From JACCZX01 sp963710675 (GTDB taxonomy: Bacteria; Pseudomonadota; Gammaproteobacteria; Burkholderiales; Burkholderiaceae_F), in contig CAVQBE010000017.1 of the NCBI GenBank assembly GCA_963710675.1, positions 62,001-126,000 on the forward strand: a stretch of DNA of 64,000 nucleotides. Reading direction: 5' to 3'. A program made the translations under genes and the position numbers. The stretch's first letter is position 1. Each line of letters starts with the position of its first letter. Positions 55,934 to 64,000 of this stretch are shown piece after piece. The notes beneath the pieces are model-generated. The model worked only from the letters and a program-made list of their open reading frames with translations, made no database searches and was not told the DNA's origin.

Positions 55934-58245
55934 AGCAGCTCGGCCTGCCGTACCGAATTTGCTTCGAGCACAGTCAACGCGGTCATGTTGACGATGCGCC
56001 GTACCGTCGCCGCCGGCGTCAGGATGTTCGCAGCCTTCGCAACACCAAGCAGCATCGGGCCGATTGCAATGTTGTTTCCGGCGGTTGCTTTCAGCAGGTT
56101 GTAAGAAATGTTCGCGGCATCGAGCGTCGGACATACGAGCAGATTCGCATCGCCGGTCAGTGTGGAAAACGGCATGATCGACTTGCGAATCGCATCATCG
56201 ACCGCGCCGTCGGCATGCATCTCACCGTCGACTTCAAGGTCCGGCGCCAGCTTGCGAACCAGCACGAGCGCTTCGCGCATCTTCACAGCCGATGGCGCAT
56301 CACTCGAACCGAAATCGGAATGCGAAACGAGCGCGGCACGCGGTGCAATTCCCAGACGCCTCAGCTGCTCTGCGGCAAGCACGGTGATTTCAGCAACCTG
56401 CTCGGCGGTCGGATCCAGATTGACCATTGTGTCAACCAGCGCCAACTGCCGTCCCGGAACCATCAGTATGTTCATCGCCGCATACACGTTGACACCGGGC
56501 CGCCGACCGATCACCTGGTCGATGTAATTCAGATGTGGTCCATGCGTACCAAAGGTGCCGCACAACATGCCGTCGGCTTCGGCTTTGTGCATCATCATCG
56601 CGCCGATCAACGTCAGTCGTCGACGCATTTCGATCTTTGCGTACTGCTGCGTCACGCCCTTGCGCGCGGCGAGGCGGTGGTAGGTTTCCCAGTAATCGCG
56701 ATAGCGGTTGTCAAACTCAGGATTGACCAGATCGAAGTCCACCCCCGGCCGCATACGCAAGCCAAAACGCTCGAGGCGCTTGTCAATGACTGCCGGCCGG
56801 CCGAGCAGGATGGGCTTCGCCAGCTTTTCATCGATCACGACCTGCACAGCACGTAGCACCCGCTCTTCTTCGCCTTCGGCAAACACGATGCGCGATTTGC
56901 CACCACCGGCATGCGCATTCTTCGCGATGGCGAAGATCGGCTTCATGAACGTGCCGGAGTGATAGACAAACTGCTGCAGCTGATCGCGATAAGCCTGGAT
57001 GTCGTCGATCGGTCGAGTGGCAACCCCGCTTGCCATCGCGGCCTGCGCGACTGCGGGCGCAATGCGCGTGATCAGCCGCGGGTCGAACGGCTTAGGAATC
57101 AGATACTCGGGACCAAAACTGACGTCTGCTATGCCATAGGCGGAGGCGACAATGTCGCTTTGCTCCTCGCGTGCCAGGCCGGCAAGCGCTCTTACTGCGG
57201 CAGTCTCCATTGCAGTGGTGATTGCGGTCGCGCCGACGTCAAGTGCGCCGCGAAAAATGAATGGAAAGCACAAGACGTTGTTGACCTGATTGACATAGTC
57301 AGAGCGTCCGGTGGCCATAATGGCGTCGTCGCGAACGGCCTTCACCTGCTCCGGCATGATCTCCGGCGTCGGATTTGCGAGCGCCAGGATCAACGGACGC
57401 GCCGCCATCTTTTTCACCATCTCGGGCTTTAGCACACCTGCCGCTGACAGACCCAGGAAAACGTCGGCTCCGTCAATCACGTCGCTCAGCTTGCGAAGCG
57501 CTGTCGCTTGCGCGAAGCGTGCCTTGTCGTCGTCCATCAACGCCTTGCGGCCTTGGTAAACGACACCTTCAATATCAGTAACCCAGATGTTTTCGCGCGG
57601 CAATCCGAGTTCGACCAGCAATTGCAAACATGCGAGCGCTGCAGCACCGGCCCCGCTGGTCACAAGCTTGACCTTTTTGATGTCCTTGCCGACGACGCTT
57701 AAGCCGTTTAGTACCGCCGCCCCGACGATGATCGCAGTGCCATGCTGGTCATCATGGAACACCGGGATCTTCATCCGCTCGCGCAGCGTGCGCTCAACAT
57801 AAAAGCATTCGGGCGCCTTGATGTCCTCCAGGTTTATGCCGCCGAAAGTTGGCTCGAGGGCAGCAATGATGTCGATCAGCTTGTCAGGGTCTAGCTCATT
57901 GACTTCGATATCGAATACATCGATTCCTGCGAATTTCTTGAACAACACCGCCTTGCCTTCCATCACGGGCTTTGCGGCGAGCGGGCCGATCGCACCCAGC
58001 CCCAACACCGCCGTACCGTTTGTGATGACTGCTACCAGGTTGGCGCGCGCTGTGTACCGCGACGCAGTCGCGGGATCGGCATGGATTGCCTCGCAGGCGG
58101 CAGCGACTCCCGGCGTGTACGCGAGCGCAAGATCGCGCTGGTTAACCAGCTGCTTGGTTGGCGTGACGGAAATTTTTCCCGGCTGTGGCTTCTCGTGATA
58201 CTCGAGCGCAGCGCGCTTCAGATCAGCTTGATCATCGGTCGGCAT
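55930..58245 (-). CDS. maeB: NADP-dependent malic enzyme with phosphotransacetylase-like C-terminus
   Basis: The intact 771-residue enzyme oxidatively decarboxylates malate to pyruvate with NADP. Residues 1 to about 430 form the malic enzyme part (LAYTPGVAAACEAIH, GTAVLGLGAIGPLAAKPVMEG, VFHDDQHGTAI). Residues about 440 to 771 resemble phosphotransacetylase (GRPAVIDKRLERFGLRM and later QLALVDTMVNLDP) but usually lack that activity and serve in regulation. It is convergent with rsmE with three overlapping stop-codon bases. There is no adjacent terminator hairpin. It fits the central metabolism of the block. Confidence 0.96.
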   Translation of the reverse strand: MPTDDQADLKRAALEYHEKPQPGKISVTPTKQLVNQRDLALAYTPGVAAACEAIHADPATASRYTARANLVAVITNGTAVLGLGAIGPLAAKPVMEGKAVLFKKFAGIDVFDIEVNELDPDKLIDIIAALEPTFGGINLEDIKAPECFYVERTLRERMKIPVFHDDQHGTAIIVGAAVLNGLSVVGKDIKKVKLVTSGAGAAALACLQLLVELGLPRENIWVTDIEGVVYQGRKALMDDDKARFAQATALRKLSDVIDGADVFLGLSAAGVLKPEMVKKMAARPLILALANPTPEIMPEQVKAVRDDAIMATGRSDYVNQVNNVLCFPFIFRGALDVGATAITTAMETAAVRALAGLAREEQSDIVASAYGIADVSFGPEYLIPKPFDPRLITRIAPAVAQAAMASGVATRPIDDIQAYRDQLQQFVYHSGTFMKPIFAIAKNAHAGGGKSRIVFAEGEEERVLRAVQVVIDEKLAKPILLGRPAVIDKRLERFGLRMRPGVDFDLVNPEFDNRYRDYWETYHRLAARKGVTQQYAKIEMRRRLTLIGAMMMHKAEADGMLCGTFGTHGPHLNYIDQVIGRRPGVNVYAAMNILMVPGRQLALVDTMVNLDPTAEQVAEITVLAAEQLRRLGIAPRAALVSHSDFGSSDAPSAVKMREALVLVRKLAPDLEVDGEMHADGAVDDAIRKSIMPFSTLTGDANLLVCPTLDAANISYNLLKATAGNNIAIGPMLLGVAKAANILTPAATVRRIVNMTALTVLEANSVRQAELL

Positions 58246-58337
58246 GGCGGCGGGGCGTGCTCCTCGGAAACGAAGCCGCGATTATCCCCGTGCGCCACTG
58301 CCCGGACGCGGCGCGCTAACTTCTGAAAACTGGAGAG

Positions 58338-59261
58338 CTAAACGGAGTGGTCGAGTATCGCGGGGAAGAGCTGGGCCTCACCCGTTGAATGGCTGGCGGG
58401 TGTCGGGGCGCTCGGCTCGAGAGGCGCGCTGTTGCTGGCATTAACTGGCAGCGCTGCGGGCTTTACTTCGGGAGCTGGAGCGGGCGCTGAGGCAGCCCTG
58501 ATCGCAGCATTCAAAGCCGCCTCGACCTTTCCGGTAGCTGCCAGATGTAGTCGCGCGCGCTCGCTTAATACGCGTGCGCCGTAACCTCCGTCATCGGCCA
58601 TGTTGCCGGCACCTACATACAACTGCAATCCACGCTCGACTGATCCCCCACGCGAAATCAGTTCGTGCAATATCGACGCACCGACTTTCATGTTGGCGAT
58701 CGGGTCAAGCGCCGCGGTTTCGCCGCCATGCGGCTCGAAGCGCTGCGCATGGACACGAGTCATCACCTGCATCAGCCCTTGTGCCCCCATTGCGCTCTCT
58801 GCGATGGGGTTCAGGCTCGACTCAATCGCGACAACCGAGAGAATCAGCAGGGGATCAATGTTCTTTTCTTTGCCCAGTTGAAACGCTGTGGAAACCACCA
58901 TCCGAACTGCGCCGTCCGCCACCCTGTAGCGGCGGGCAAGATACTGGACGACCCGCTTTTGCTGCGAGTCATCTGTCATCCGCCCTCGCTCATCGCGTGC
59001 GTCAGTGCCATGGTCCATCGCAACCGGCGCTGCTGAAACAGCCTCCGGAGTTGAAAGACGGGCTTCAAGCATCGACCGCGCATCCTCGCTGCTGAGCAGT
59101 ACACCCGCAGCCAGCAACGCCCCGGTACCTACCACCATCACCAGCAGCCGCGTCGTCGACAAAGCGCCGTGCGCAATATCGGTTGCGAAAGTGACAAGGG
59201 CGGCAAGTGCCGGCCCGATAACCGCAAGGTTCCGCAGCGCATAATTCGAAGCATTAGCCAA
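58338..59261 (-). CDS. Soluble lytic transglycosylase (SLT domain), membrane-anchored
   Basis: From TTG 59261 (AAGGAG seven bases before it) the protein has 307 residues. Two hydrophobic segments near the N-terminus (VIGPALAALVTFATDIA and LLVMVVGTGALLAAGVLL) anchor it. The SLT domain carries the catalytic Glu in VAIESSLNP, then SAMGAQGLMQVM and IANMKVGASIL. A long Ala/Pro-rich tail of about 55 residues follows. It cleaves peptidoglycan glycan strands in the periplasm. The open frame goes to 59402, but that extension lacks any ribosome site. Its upstream region holds a small hairpin at 59286-59302. Confidence 0.87.
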   Translation of the reverse strand: MANASNYALRNLAVIGPALAALVTFATDIAHGALSTTRLLVMVVGTGALLAAGVLLSSEDARSMLEARLSTPEAVSAAPVAMDHGTDARDERGRMTDDSQQKRVVQYLARRYRVADGAVRMVVSTAFQLGKEKNIDPLLILSVVAIESSLNPIAESAMGAQGLMQVMTRVHAQRFEPHGGETAALDPIANMKVGASILHELISRGGSVERGLQLYVGAGNMADDGGYGARVLSERARLHLAATGKVEAALNAAIRAASAPAPAPEVKPAALPVNASNSAPLEPSAPTPASHSTGEAQLFPAILDHSV

Positions 59262-59720
59262 AGTCTCTCTCCTTATGCCGAACGGTCCCGATTGTTTCGG
59301 GATCGCTTCTACAGGTTGGAACGTTGACCGGATCGTTCTGCTGTTACCGGCCAGTGAGCTTCCCCTTGGGAGCTTGCGGCTCGCCTGGGGTCCTGTTTCC
59401 AATGGCTACTCGCCACAAGAGCAACGGCGGGGCCTACACGCCGGAGAACCGTTCACATCGCTCTAGCGCGGGGATGCTGCAACGCACACGCTACCAGGTT
59501 ACGCCAAACGGCTCGCCGGATTTTAGGTGCCCGGAAGGCTCGGTCAAGCGGTGTTTCCTTCTAAATAAGGAGGAACTTTCGCGTGCGGCCGCCGAGCGGT
59601 GGACGCTTCTGAAATCGTCCAAAAAAACATTATGCAAATCAACGGATTAGACGAGAAATTGGTGCGCAGAGTACATACTTACTTTCATGCGCTCCGTTCG
59701 TCGTTTTGGACTGCGTGCGT
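59262..59720. other. 459-base mainly non-coding divergent region
   Basis: It lies between the lytic transglycosylase and ubiD, which point away from each other. It holds a hairpin at 59286-59302 (TCCCGA/TCGGGA). A possible small plus-strand gene at 59402-59650 and a 30-codon open frame at 59632-59724 that overlaps the ubiD start are listed separately. A near-perfect AAGGAGG lies at about 59567-59573 with only a nine-codon frame after it. Confidence 0.5.
59402..59650 (+). CDS. Possible small hypothetical protein
   Basis: An ATG at 59402 opens an 82-residue frame, basic and cysteine-containing (three Cys), with a moderate preference for G or C at codon third positions. I do not recognise the sequence and there is no strong ribosome site. 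It may be a chance open frame in the leader of ubiD. Confidence 0.25.
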   Translation: MATRHKSNGGAYTPENRSHRSSAGMLQRTRYQVTPNGSPDFRCPEGSVKRCFLLNKEELSRAAAERWTLLKSSKKTLCKSTD

Positions 59721-59724
59721 ATGA
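59632..59724 (+). CDS. Possible 30-residue leader peptide overlapping the ubiD start
   Basis: The frame MQINGLDEKLVRRVHTYFHA and ten more residues ends in a TGA that overlaps the ubiD ATG (ATGA). This arrangement could couple translation, but the frame has no clear ribosome site and may be chance. Confidence 0.22.
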   Translation: MQINGLDEKLVRRVHTYFHALRSSFWTACV

Positions 59725-61209
59725 AATATGTCGATTTACGCGACTTCATGGTTCAGCTGGAGTCCGCAGGCGAACTAAAGCGCATTTCAACGGCAGTTTC
59801 GCCTCGGCTGGAGATGACCGAAATTTGCGATCGCACGCTTCGCGCGGGCGGGCCGGCGCTGCTATTTGAGCATCCGGCCGGATCGCAGATCCCGGTGCTG
59901 GGCAACTTGTTTGGCACTGCGCAACGCGTCGCATTGGCGATGGGCGCGACGAGCGTCTCAGCCTTGCGAGACGTCGGTGAACTGCTTGCAGCATTAAAAG
60001 AACCCGAAGCGCCGCATGGACTGCGCGACGCCCTGGGCAAAATCGCCCAGCTTAAAAGTGCGCTTTGGGATATGGCGCCGCGTGAAGTGCGCAGCGCACC
60101 CTGCCAGGACATCGTGTGGGAAGGCAACGACGTAGATTTGGCACGGCTCCCTATTCAGGTTTGTTGGCCGGGAGATGTTGCACCTTTGATCACATGGGGT
60201 CTGGTAGTCACTCGCGGTGTCCATAAAAGACGGCAAAACCTGGGTATCTACCGCCAACAGGTCCTAAGTCGCGACAAAGTCATCATGCGATGGCTGCCAC
60301 AGCGAGGCGGTGCATTGGACTTTCGCGATCACGCCTTGGCGTCTCCTGGGACACCTTTTCCGTTAGCTGTCGCGCTTGGCGCTGATCCGGCAACGACCTT
60401 GGGTGCTGTCACTCCAGTGCCTGACAGCTTGTCGGAATACCAATTCGCCGGGTTGCTGCGCGGAGCCAAGACCCAAATCACAAAATGCATTGGCAGCGAG
60501 CTGCAGGTTCCGGCGACCTCCGAAATCGTGCTTGAGGGCCACATCAGGCCGGACGCGAGTAGCAGCTCCGGCTACGAGATGGCGCTGGAAGGACCGTTCG
60601 GCGACCACACGGGCTACTACAACGAGCGCGAATGGTTTCCGGTTCTGACGATTGACCGCATCACGATGCGCCGAAACCCGATTTACCACTCGACTTACAC
60701 AGGAAAGCCGCCCGATGAGCCATCGGTTCTTGGCGTCGCACTGAATGAAGTGTTCATTCCGCTGCTGCGCCGCACTTTTCCCGAGATCGTCGACTTCTAT
60801 TTACCCGCGGAAGCGTGTAGCTATCGCATGGCGGTTGTCTCGATTCGCAAGCAATACGCCGGGCACGCGAAGCGCGTGATGTTCGGTGTGTGGAGCTTCC
60901 TGCGTCAGTTTATGTACACCAAGTTCATCGTCGTAACCGATGACGACATCGACGTGCGCGATTGGAACGAAGTTATCTGGGCGATCACGACACGCGTCGA
61001 TCCGGTGCGCGACACGCTGCTGATCGACAACACTCCGATCGATTATCTAGACTTCGCTTCGCCGGTCGCCGGGTCTCGGCGGCAAGATGGGAATCGATGC
61101 CACTAACAAATGGTCTGGCGAAACGCAGCGGGAGTGGGGCCGGCCTATCGTGATGGATGCGGCAGTCAAAGAAAGGATCGATGCGATGTGGAGCCAACTG
61201 GGAATATAG
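59721..61209 (+). CDS. ubiD: UbiD-family decarboxylase, frame broken by one base near the end
   Basis: The joined 495-residue enzyme belongs to the prenylated-FMN decarboxylases, and by length and sequence (GGPALLFEHPAGSQIPVLGN, RRQNLGIYRQQVLSRDK, EIVLEGHIRP, EGPFGDHTGYY) matches UbiD, the 3-octaprenyl-4-hydroxybenzoate decarboxylase of ubiquinone synthesis. The frame breaks at the GGG run at 61071-61073. Removing one G restores AGLGGKMGIDATNKW and the normal end at 61209. It is followed by a KTSC gene two bases later. The window does not contain ubiX. An aromatic acid decarboxylase is the other reading. Confidence 0.92.
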
Positions 61210-61210
61210 G

Positions 61211-61423
61211 ATGGAAAGGAAACCGATTCGTCGCGGCGGCATCAAGTCCGCCGGTTACGATCGCAACAATCGCATCCTCGAGATCGAATTCGACAACGGA
61301 TCGATCATTCAGCATACCGCCGTCGGCGAGGAGATCGCGCGAAGATTTATTGCAAGCTCATCGCCCGCGAGTGTCTACAAAGACACCATTCAGGAGGAGT
61401 TCACCGTTAAGCGCGTGAAGTAG
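61211..61423 (+). CDS. KTSC-domain protein
   Basis: The 70-residue protein is almost entirely a KTSC domain (GIKSAGYDRNNRILEIEF, then HTAVGEEIARRF and SSPASVYKDTI). The domain is often found alone or fused to lysyl-tRNA synthetase and its role is not well known. I start at ATG 61211, directly after the ubiD stop, which suggests co-transcription. The earlier in-frame ATG at 61157 overlaps ubiD. Its 3' side holds a palindrome at 61451-61464. Confidence 0.82.
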   Translation: MERKPIRRGGIKSAGYDRNNRILEIEFDNGSIIQHTAVGEEIARRFIASSSPASVYKDTIQEEFTVKRVK

Positions 61424-61450
61424 CTGACGCCCCTTACCTGGTTCGTTCTG

Positions 61451-61464
61451 CGCGCGTACGCGCG
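61451..61464. terminator. Perfect 14-base GC-rich palindrome between convergent genes
   Basis: CGCGCGTACGCGCG lies in the 69-base gap between the KTSC and mgtE stops. It may form the stem of a shared terminator, but there is no T tract. Confidence 0.3.
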
Positions 61465-61492
61465 GCCGCTGCGAAGGTAGCGCGCTGACCGC

Positions 61493-62983
61493 CTATATAA
61501 AGAACAACGTGGCCAAGCCGAGAAAAATAAACACGCCCATGCTGTCGGTCGTGAACGTCAACAGCACCGAAGAACCGAGCGCGGGATCGCGACCAGCGCG
61601 TTCAAGCACCAGCGGGACAAAGGTTCCGACCAGTGCGGCGATCAGCATGTTCAAGACCATCGCCAGCAGAAGCGTCAAGCCGATCAACCATCCGCGCGGG
61701 CTATCAAGATAGATCCACCACGCGACAAGGCCAGCGATGCTTCCCCAGACAACGCCGTTGAGGCCCGCAATCACGAGCTCCTTCAAGATCAGGCGCCTGG
61801 CATTACCACCCGTTACGTGACCGAGAGCAAGCGACCGAATCATTAGCGTCATCGTCTGATTGCCGGAGTTTCCGGCGATGCCCATCACGATGGTCATCAG
61901 CGTGGCCAACGCAACAACTCTTTCGATAGTCGTTTCAAATGCACCGATCACGCGCGACGCAAAAAACGCTGTGACAAGATTTACAGCGAGCCAAAGCCAA
62001 CGATTACGCGCCGAATTCCATACAGAGGCGAACAGGTCCTCGTCTTCGCGCAGTCCGGCTTGCGCCAGAGCGGCATCCTCGCCCTCTTCGCGGATCACGT
62101 CGACGACCTCGTCAACGGTTAACCGGCCCACCAGCCGCCCGGCTTCATCGACGACCGGGGCCGACACGAGGTCGTAGCGCTCGAAAGCCTGCGCAGCTTC
62201 ACCTGTCTCATCAAGCGGCGAAAGTGTCATCAAATCGGTATTCATGACGTCCGCAACGCGAATCTCCGGCTCGTTCAAAAGCAGGCGGTCGAGCGGCAGT
62301 GCCCCTTTGAGAACGTCGTGTCGATCGACGACGAAGACCTGATCGGTGTGATTGGGAAGGGCATCAAAGCGTCGCAGATAGCGCAACACCACTTCGAGCG
62401 TGACATCCTCGCGAATGGAAATCATCTCGAAGTCCATCAGCGCGCCGACCGAATCATCCGGATATGACATCGACGCGCGTAATTGAGCGCGCTCTTCAGC
62501 GGTCAGTCCCTGCTGGACTTCGTCAACAACATCCGCAGGCAGATCGTCCGCAATCGCAGCAATCTCGTCTGTTTCGAGGCTCTCGACCGCATCGACCAAT
62601 TCTTCGCGGTTCATCGACGCGATCAGGGTTTCTCGTACCGCGTCGCTGACCTCGATCAGGATTTCACCGTCGCGATCGGCCTTGACGCCGTCCCAGACCG
62701 TGAGACGGTCTTGCAACGGCAGGGCTTCGAGGATGTAGGCGATATCGGCCGGATGCAGGCGATCGAGGATTGACTTGAGCTCGTTCAGGTGTTGCCGGTG
62801 CACCAGCTGCTCGACCAGAGGCTTCTTTTCCTCGCCGGGGGTCTGCTCTCGCTGCACCAGCGCCTCAACGCGATGCTGCTTGTCCAACAGCTGCTCAACA
62901 CGGGCAAGCGCGCGCTGCGCCGCCTCGGGATCGTGCGCTTGAGCGACATCACGCGGTTCGCGTTCAAATTCTTGTTCGTTCAT
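61493..62983 (-). CDS. mgtE: Magnesium transporter MgtE
   Basis: The intact 496-residue protein has an N-terminal MgtE domain (about residues 50 to 165), a CBS pair (about 180 to 310; VADVMNTDLMTLSPLDETGEA is at its core, split in two) and a C-terminal membrane domain with five hydrophobic segments (about 330 to 496). GIAGNSGNQTMTLMIRSLALG is the family signature. MgtE is a magnesium channel gated by cytosolic Mg. The start ATG is at 62983. It is transcribed away from mtgA at a gap of 59 bases, on the same strand. Confidence 0.95.
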   Translation of the reverse strand: MNEQEFEREPRDVAQAHDPEAAQRALARVEQLLDKQHRVEALVQREQTPGEEKKPLVEQLVHRQHLNELKSILDRLHPADIAYILEALPLQDRLTVWDGVKADRDGEILIEVSDAVRETLIASMNREELVDAVESLETDEIAAIADDLPADVVDEVQQGLTAEERAQLRASMSYPDDSVGALMDFEMISIREDVTLEVVLRYLRRFDALPNHTDQVFVVDRHDVLKGALPLDRLLLNEPEIRVADVMNTDLMTLSPLDETGEAAQAFERYDLVSAPVVDEAGRLVGRLTVDEVVDVIREEGEDAALAQAGLREDEDLFASVWNSARNRWLWLAVNLVTAFFASRVIGAFETTIERVVALATLMTIVMGIAGNSGNQTMTLMIRSLALGHVTGGNARRLILKELVIAGLNGVVWGSIAGLVAWWIYLDSPRGWLIGLTLLLAMVLNMLIAALVGTFVPLVLERAGRDPALGSSVLLTFTTDSMGVFIFLGLATLFFI

Positions 62984-63042
62984 TTTTTCAATCGTGCGTG
63001 CCGTTGCGCCGGCGCACGGATTGTAGGCGGCAACTCAATCGA

Positions 63043-63729
63043 TCACGGCACGGAAGCGTCGACCATGAAACGTTGTATGGCGGCCGTTCTGCGATCGAGA
63101 TAGGGTCCGGAGCGGATACGGCCGTAGCGCTTGGGGTTGGGCAGATAGGCGGCGAGTCGCGCGGATTGTTCAGCATTCAGATGCGCGGCACTGACGTTAA
63201 AGTACTGTCGAGCGGCGGCTTCGGCGCCAAAAACGCCGTCGCCCCACTCAACGACGTTCAAATACACCTCGAGGATCCGGCGCTTGTCCCACAGCGCCTC
63301 GATCATGTACGTGATCACGAGCTCCTGCCCTTTGCGCCAATAACTTCGCTCGGAAGACAGGAAAAGATTCTTTGCCAGTTGTTGCGTGATCGTTGAGCCG
63401 CCGCGCGCGACCTTGCCCTTCCGAACATTTTCCTTGTACGCCTTCTCGATCGCCTGCCAGTCGACGCCTTCGTGATCGGTGAAATTGGCGTCTTCGGATG
63501 CGATGACAGCACGCTTCAGGTGATTGGAGATTCGCGGGTATTCGATCCACCGATGCTTCAGCTCAGCATTCGGCTTCTTATCGCGCAGCGCAGCGAGCTC
63601 ACGGCTCATGAATGCGGTTTCGCCGGGATCGTTCCACCTCCACCACGCGACCCAGCCGAAATACCACAGCTGGATCGACAGCAAGACAACTAGCGCTAGC
63701 AGCAACCCGCGCAGCACCCAGCGCAGCAT
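63043..63729 (-). CDS. mtgA: Monofunctional biosynthetic peptidoglycan transglycosylase
   Basis: The 228-residue GT51 enzyme polymerises lipid II into glycan strands. An N-terminal transmembrane segment (LRGLLLALVVLLSIQLWYF) is followed by the GT51 motif EDANFTDHEGVDW with the catalytic Glu near residue 80, and by RGGSTITQQLAKNLFLS and the RKGQELVITYMIE block. The start ATG is at 63729; a TTG two codons upstream is also open. It follows aroE, a common order in Betaproteobacteria, at 91 bases. Confidence 0.95.
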   Translation of the reverse strand: MLRWVLRGLLLALVVLLSIQLWYFGWVAWWRWNDPGETAFMSRELAALRDKKPNAELKHRWIEYPRISNHLKRAVIASEDANFTDHEGVDWQAIEKAYKENVRKGKVARGGSTITQQLAKNLFLSSERSYWRKGQELVITYMIEALWDKRRILEVYLNVVEWGDGVFGAEAAARQYFNVSAAHLNAEQSARLAAYLPNPKRYGRIRSGPYLDRRTAAIQRFMVDASVP

Positions 63730-63820
63730 GGTCAATTAGTTCCGGCTCGCAACTCGCGGGTCGATTGCAGGGGCACGCGAAAAGCTGGGGGCGGGTCCGC
63801 GCCCATCGCGACGCGCATTG

Positions 63821-64000
63821 CTATCTTGCGACGACGTACTCGGCCGATTGCAGCTTCAGCAAATCTCGCAGTTCGCGGTACACGGCGCCGGTATCCGGGC
63901 GCACGCCCCGCCACAGGAGAAACGACTCGGCGGCCTGCTCAATCAGCATGCCGAGGCCGTCGACAACGTGTTTCGCACCGCCCTGCTGGGCAAGCTGCAT
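63821..64000 (-). CDS. aroE: Shikimate dehydrogenase, C-terminal part
   Basis: The last 59 residues of AroE are visible, including the family-typical end HVVDGLGMLIEQAAESFLLW followed by RGVRPDTGAVY. AroE reduces dehydroshikimate to shikimate with NADPH in aromatic amino acid synthesis. The N-terminus lies beyond the window edge. Stop at 63821-63823, ahead of mtgA. Confidence 0.88.
   Translation of the reverse strand: MQLAQQGGAKHVVDGLGMLIEQAAESFLLWRGVRPDTGAVYRELRDLLKLQSAEYVVAR

Noticed and set aside
55178..56134. A 318-codon minus-strand frame over rsmE and the end of maeB
   Set aside because: Both rsmE and maeB are well supported and the frame has no motif.

Overview
The window is about 64 kb of GC-rich DNA (roughly 60% GC by eye) from a betaproteobacterium, most likely of the order Burkholderiales. 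The evidence is two Bug-type solute receptors, an fds-type formate dehydrogenase operon, the aerobic benzoyl-CoA (box) pathway, and a central block in the order tkt-gapA-pgk-pyk-fba-purC-purE-purK-tsaC that is typical of that order. I saw no rRNA, tRNA, CRISPR array, prophage or insertion sequence.

Layout. (1) 1-4.7 kb, minus: a CoA-dependent organic-acid catabolic operon (MaoC, Bug receptor, acyl-CoA synthetase, Bug receptor, acyl-CoA dehydrogenase cut by the window edge). (2) 5-7.2 kb: an orphan hybrid sensor kinase and an unknown membrane protein. (3) 7.3-13.4 kb, minus: fdsG-B-A, fdhD and fdsD, a soluble NAD-linked molybdenum formate dehydrogenase. (4) 13.5-20.8 kb: a glutaryl-CoA dehydrogenase, a CadC-like regulator divergent from a secreted cupin, a secreted VIT/vWA protein and a MaoC protein. 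(5) 20.9-31.0 kb: boxB and boxC, divergent from a benzoate-CoA ligase, an alpha/beta hydrolase and a five-gene branched-chain-type ABC importer. BoxC releases formate, so regions 3 and 5 probably work together. (6) 31-53.4 kb: the glycolysis/purine backbone on the minus strand, interrupted by an acyltransferase, an M14 peptidase, DgkA, an S41 peptidase and a protease-sorting locus. (7) 53.8-64 kb: a speD-speE fusion, rsmE, maeB, a lytic transglycosylase, ubiD, a KTSC protein, mgtE, mtgA and the end of aroE.

The most interesting locus is 44.9-50.2 kb. It holds two tandem secreted subtilases with GlyGly-CTERM-like sorting tails, the rhombosortase that would process such tails, and a small lipoprotein that looks like a free-standing subtilase propeptide (inhibitor or chaperone), translationally coupled to one of the proteases.

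Data quality matters here. At least fifteen genes, including pgk, pyk, purC, purK and tsaC, are broken by single-base indels, several in short homopolymers, and the breaks are densest at 25-49 kb. Because the protein sequence stays conserved on both sides of each break, most are probably sequencing or assembly errors. I give such genes as one CDS spanning all fragments and say where the frame breaks.
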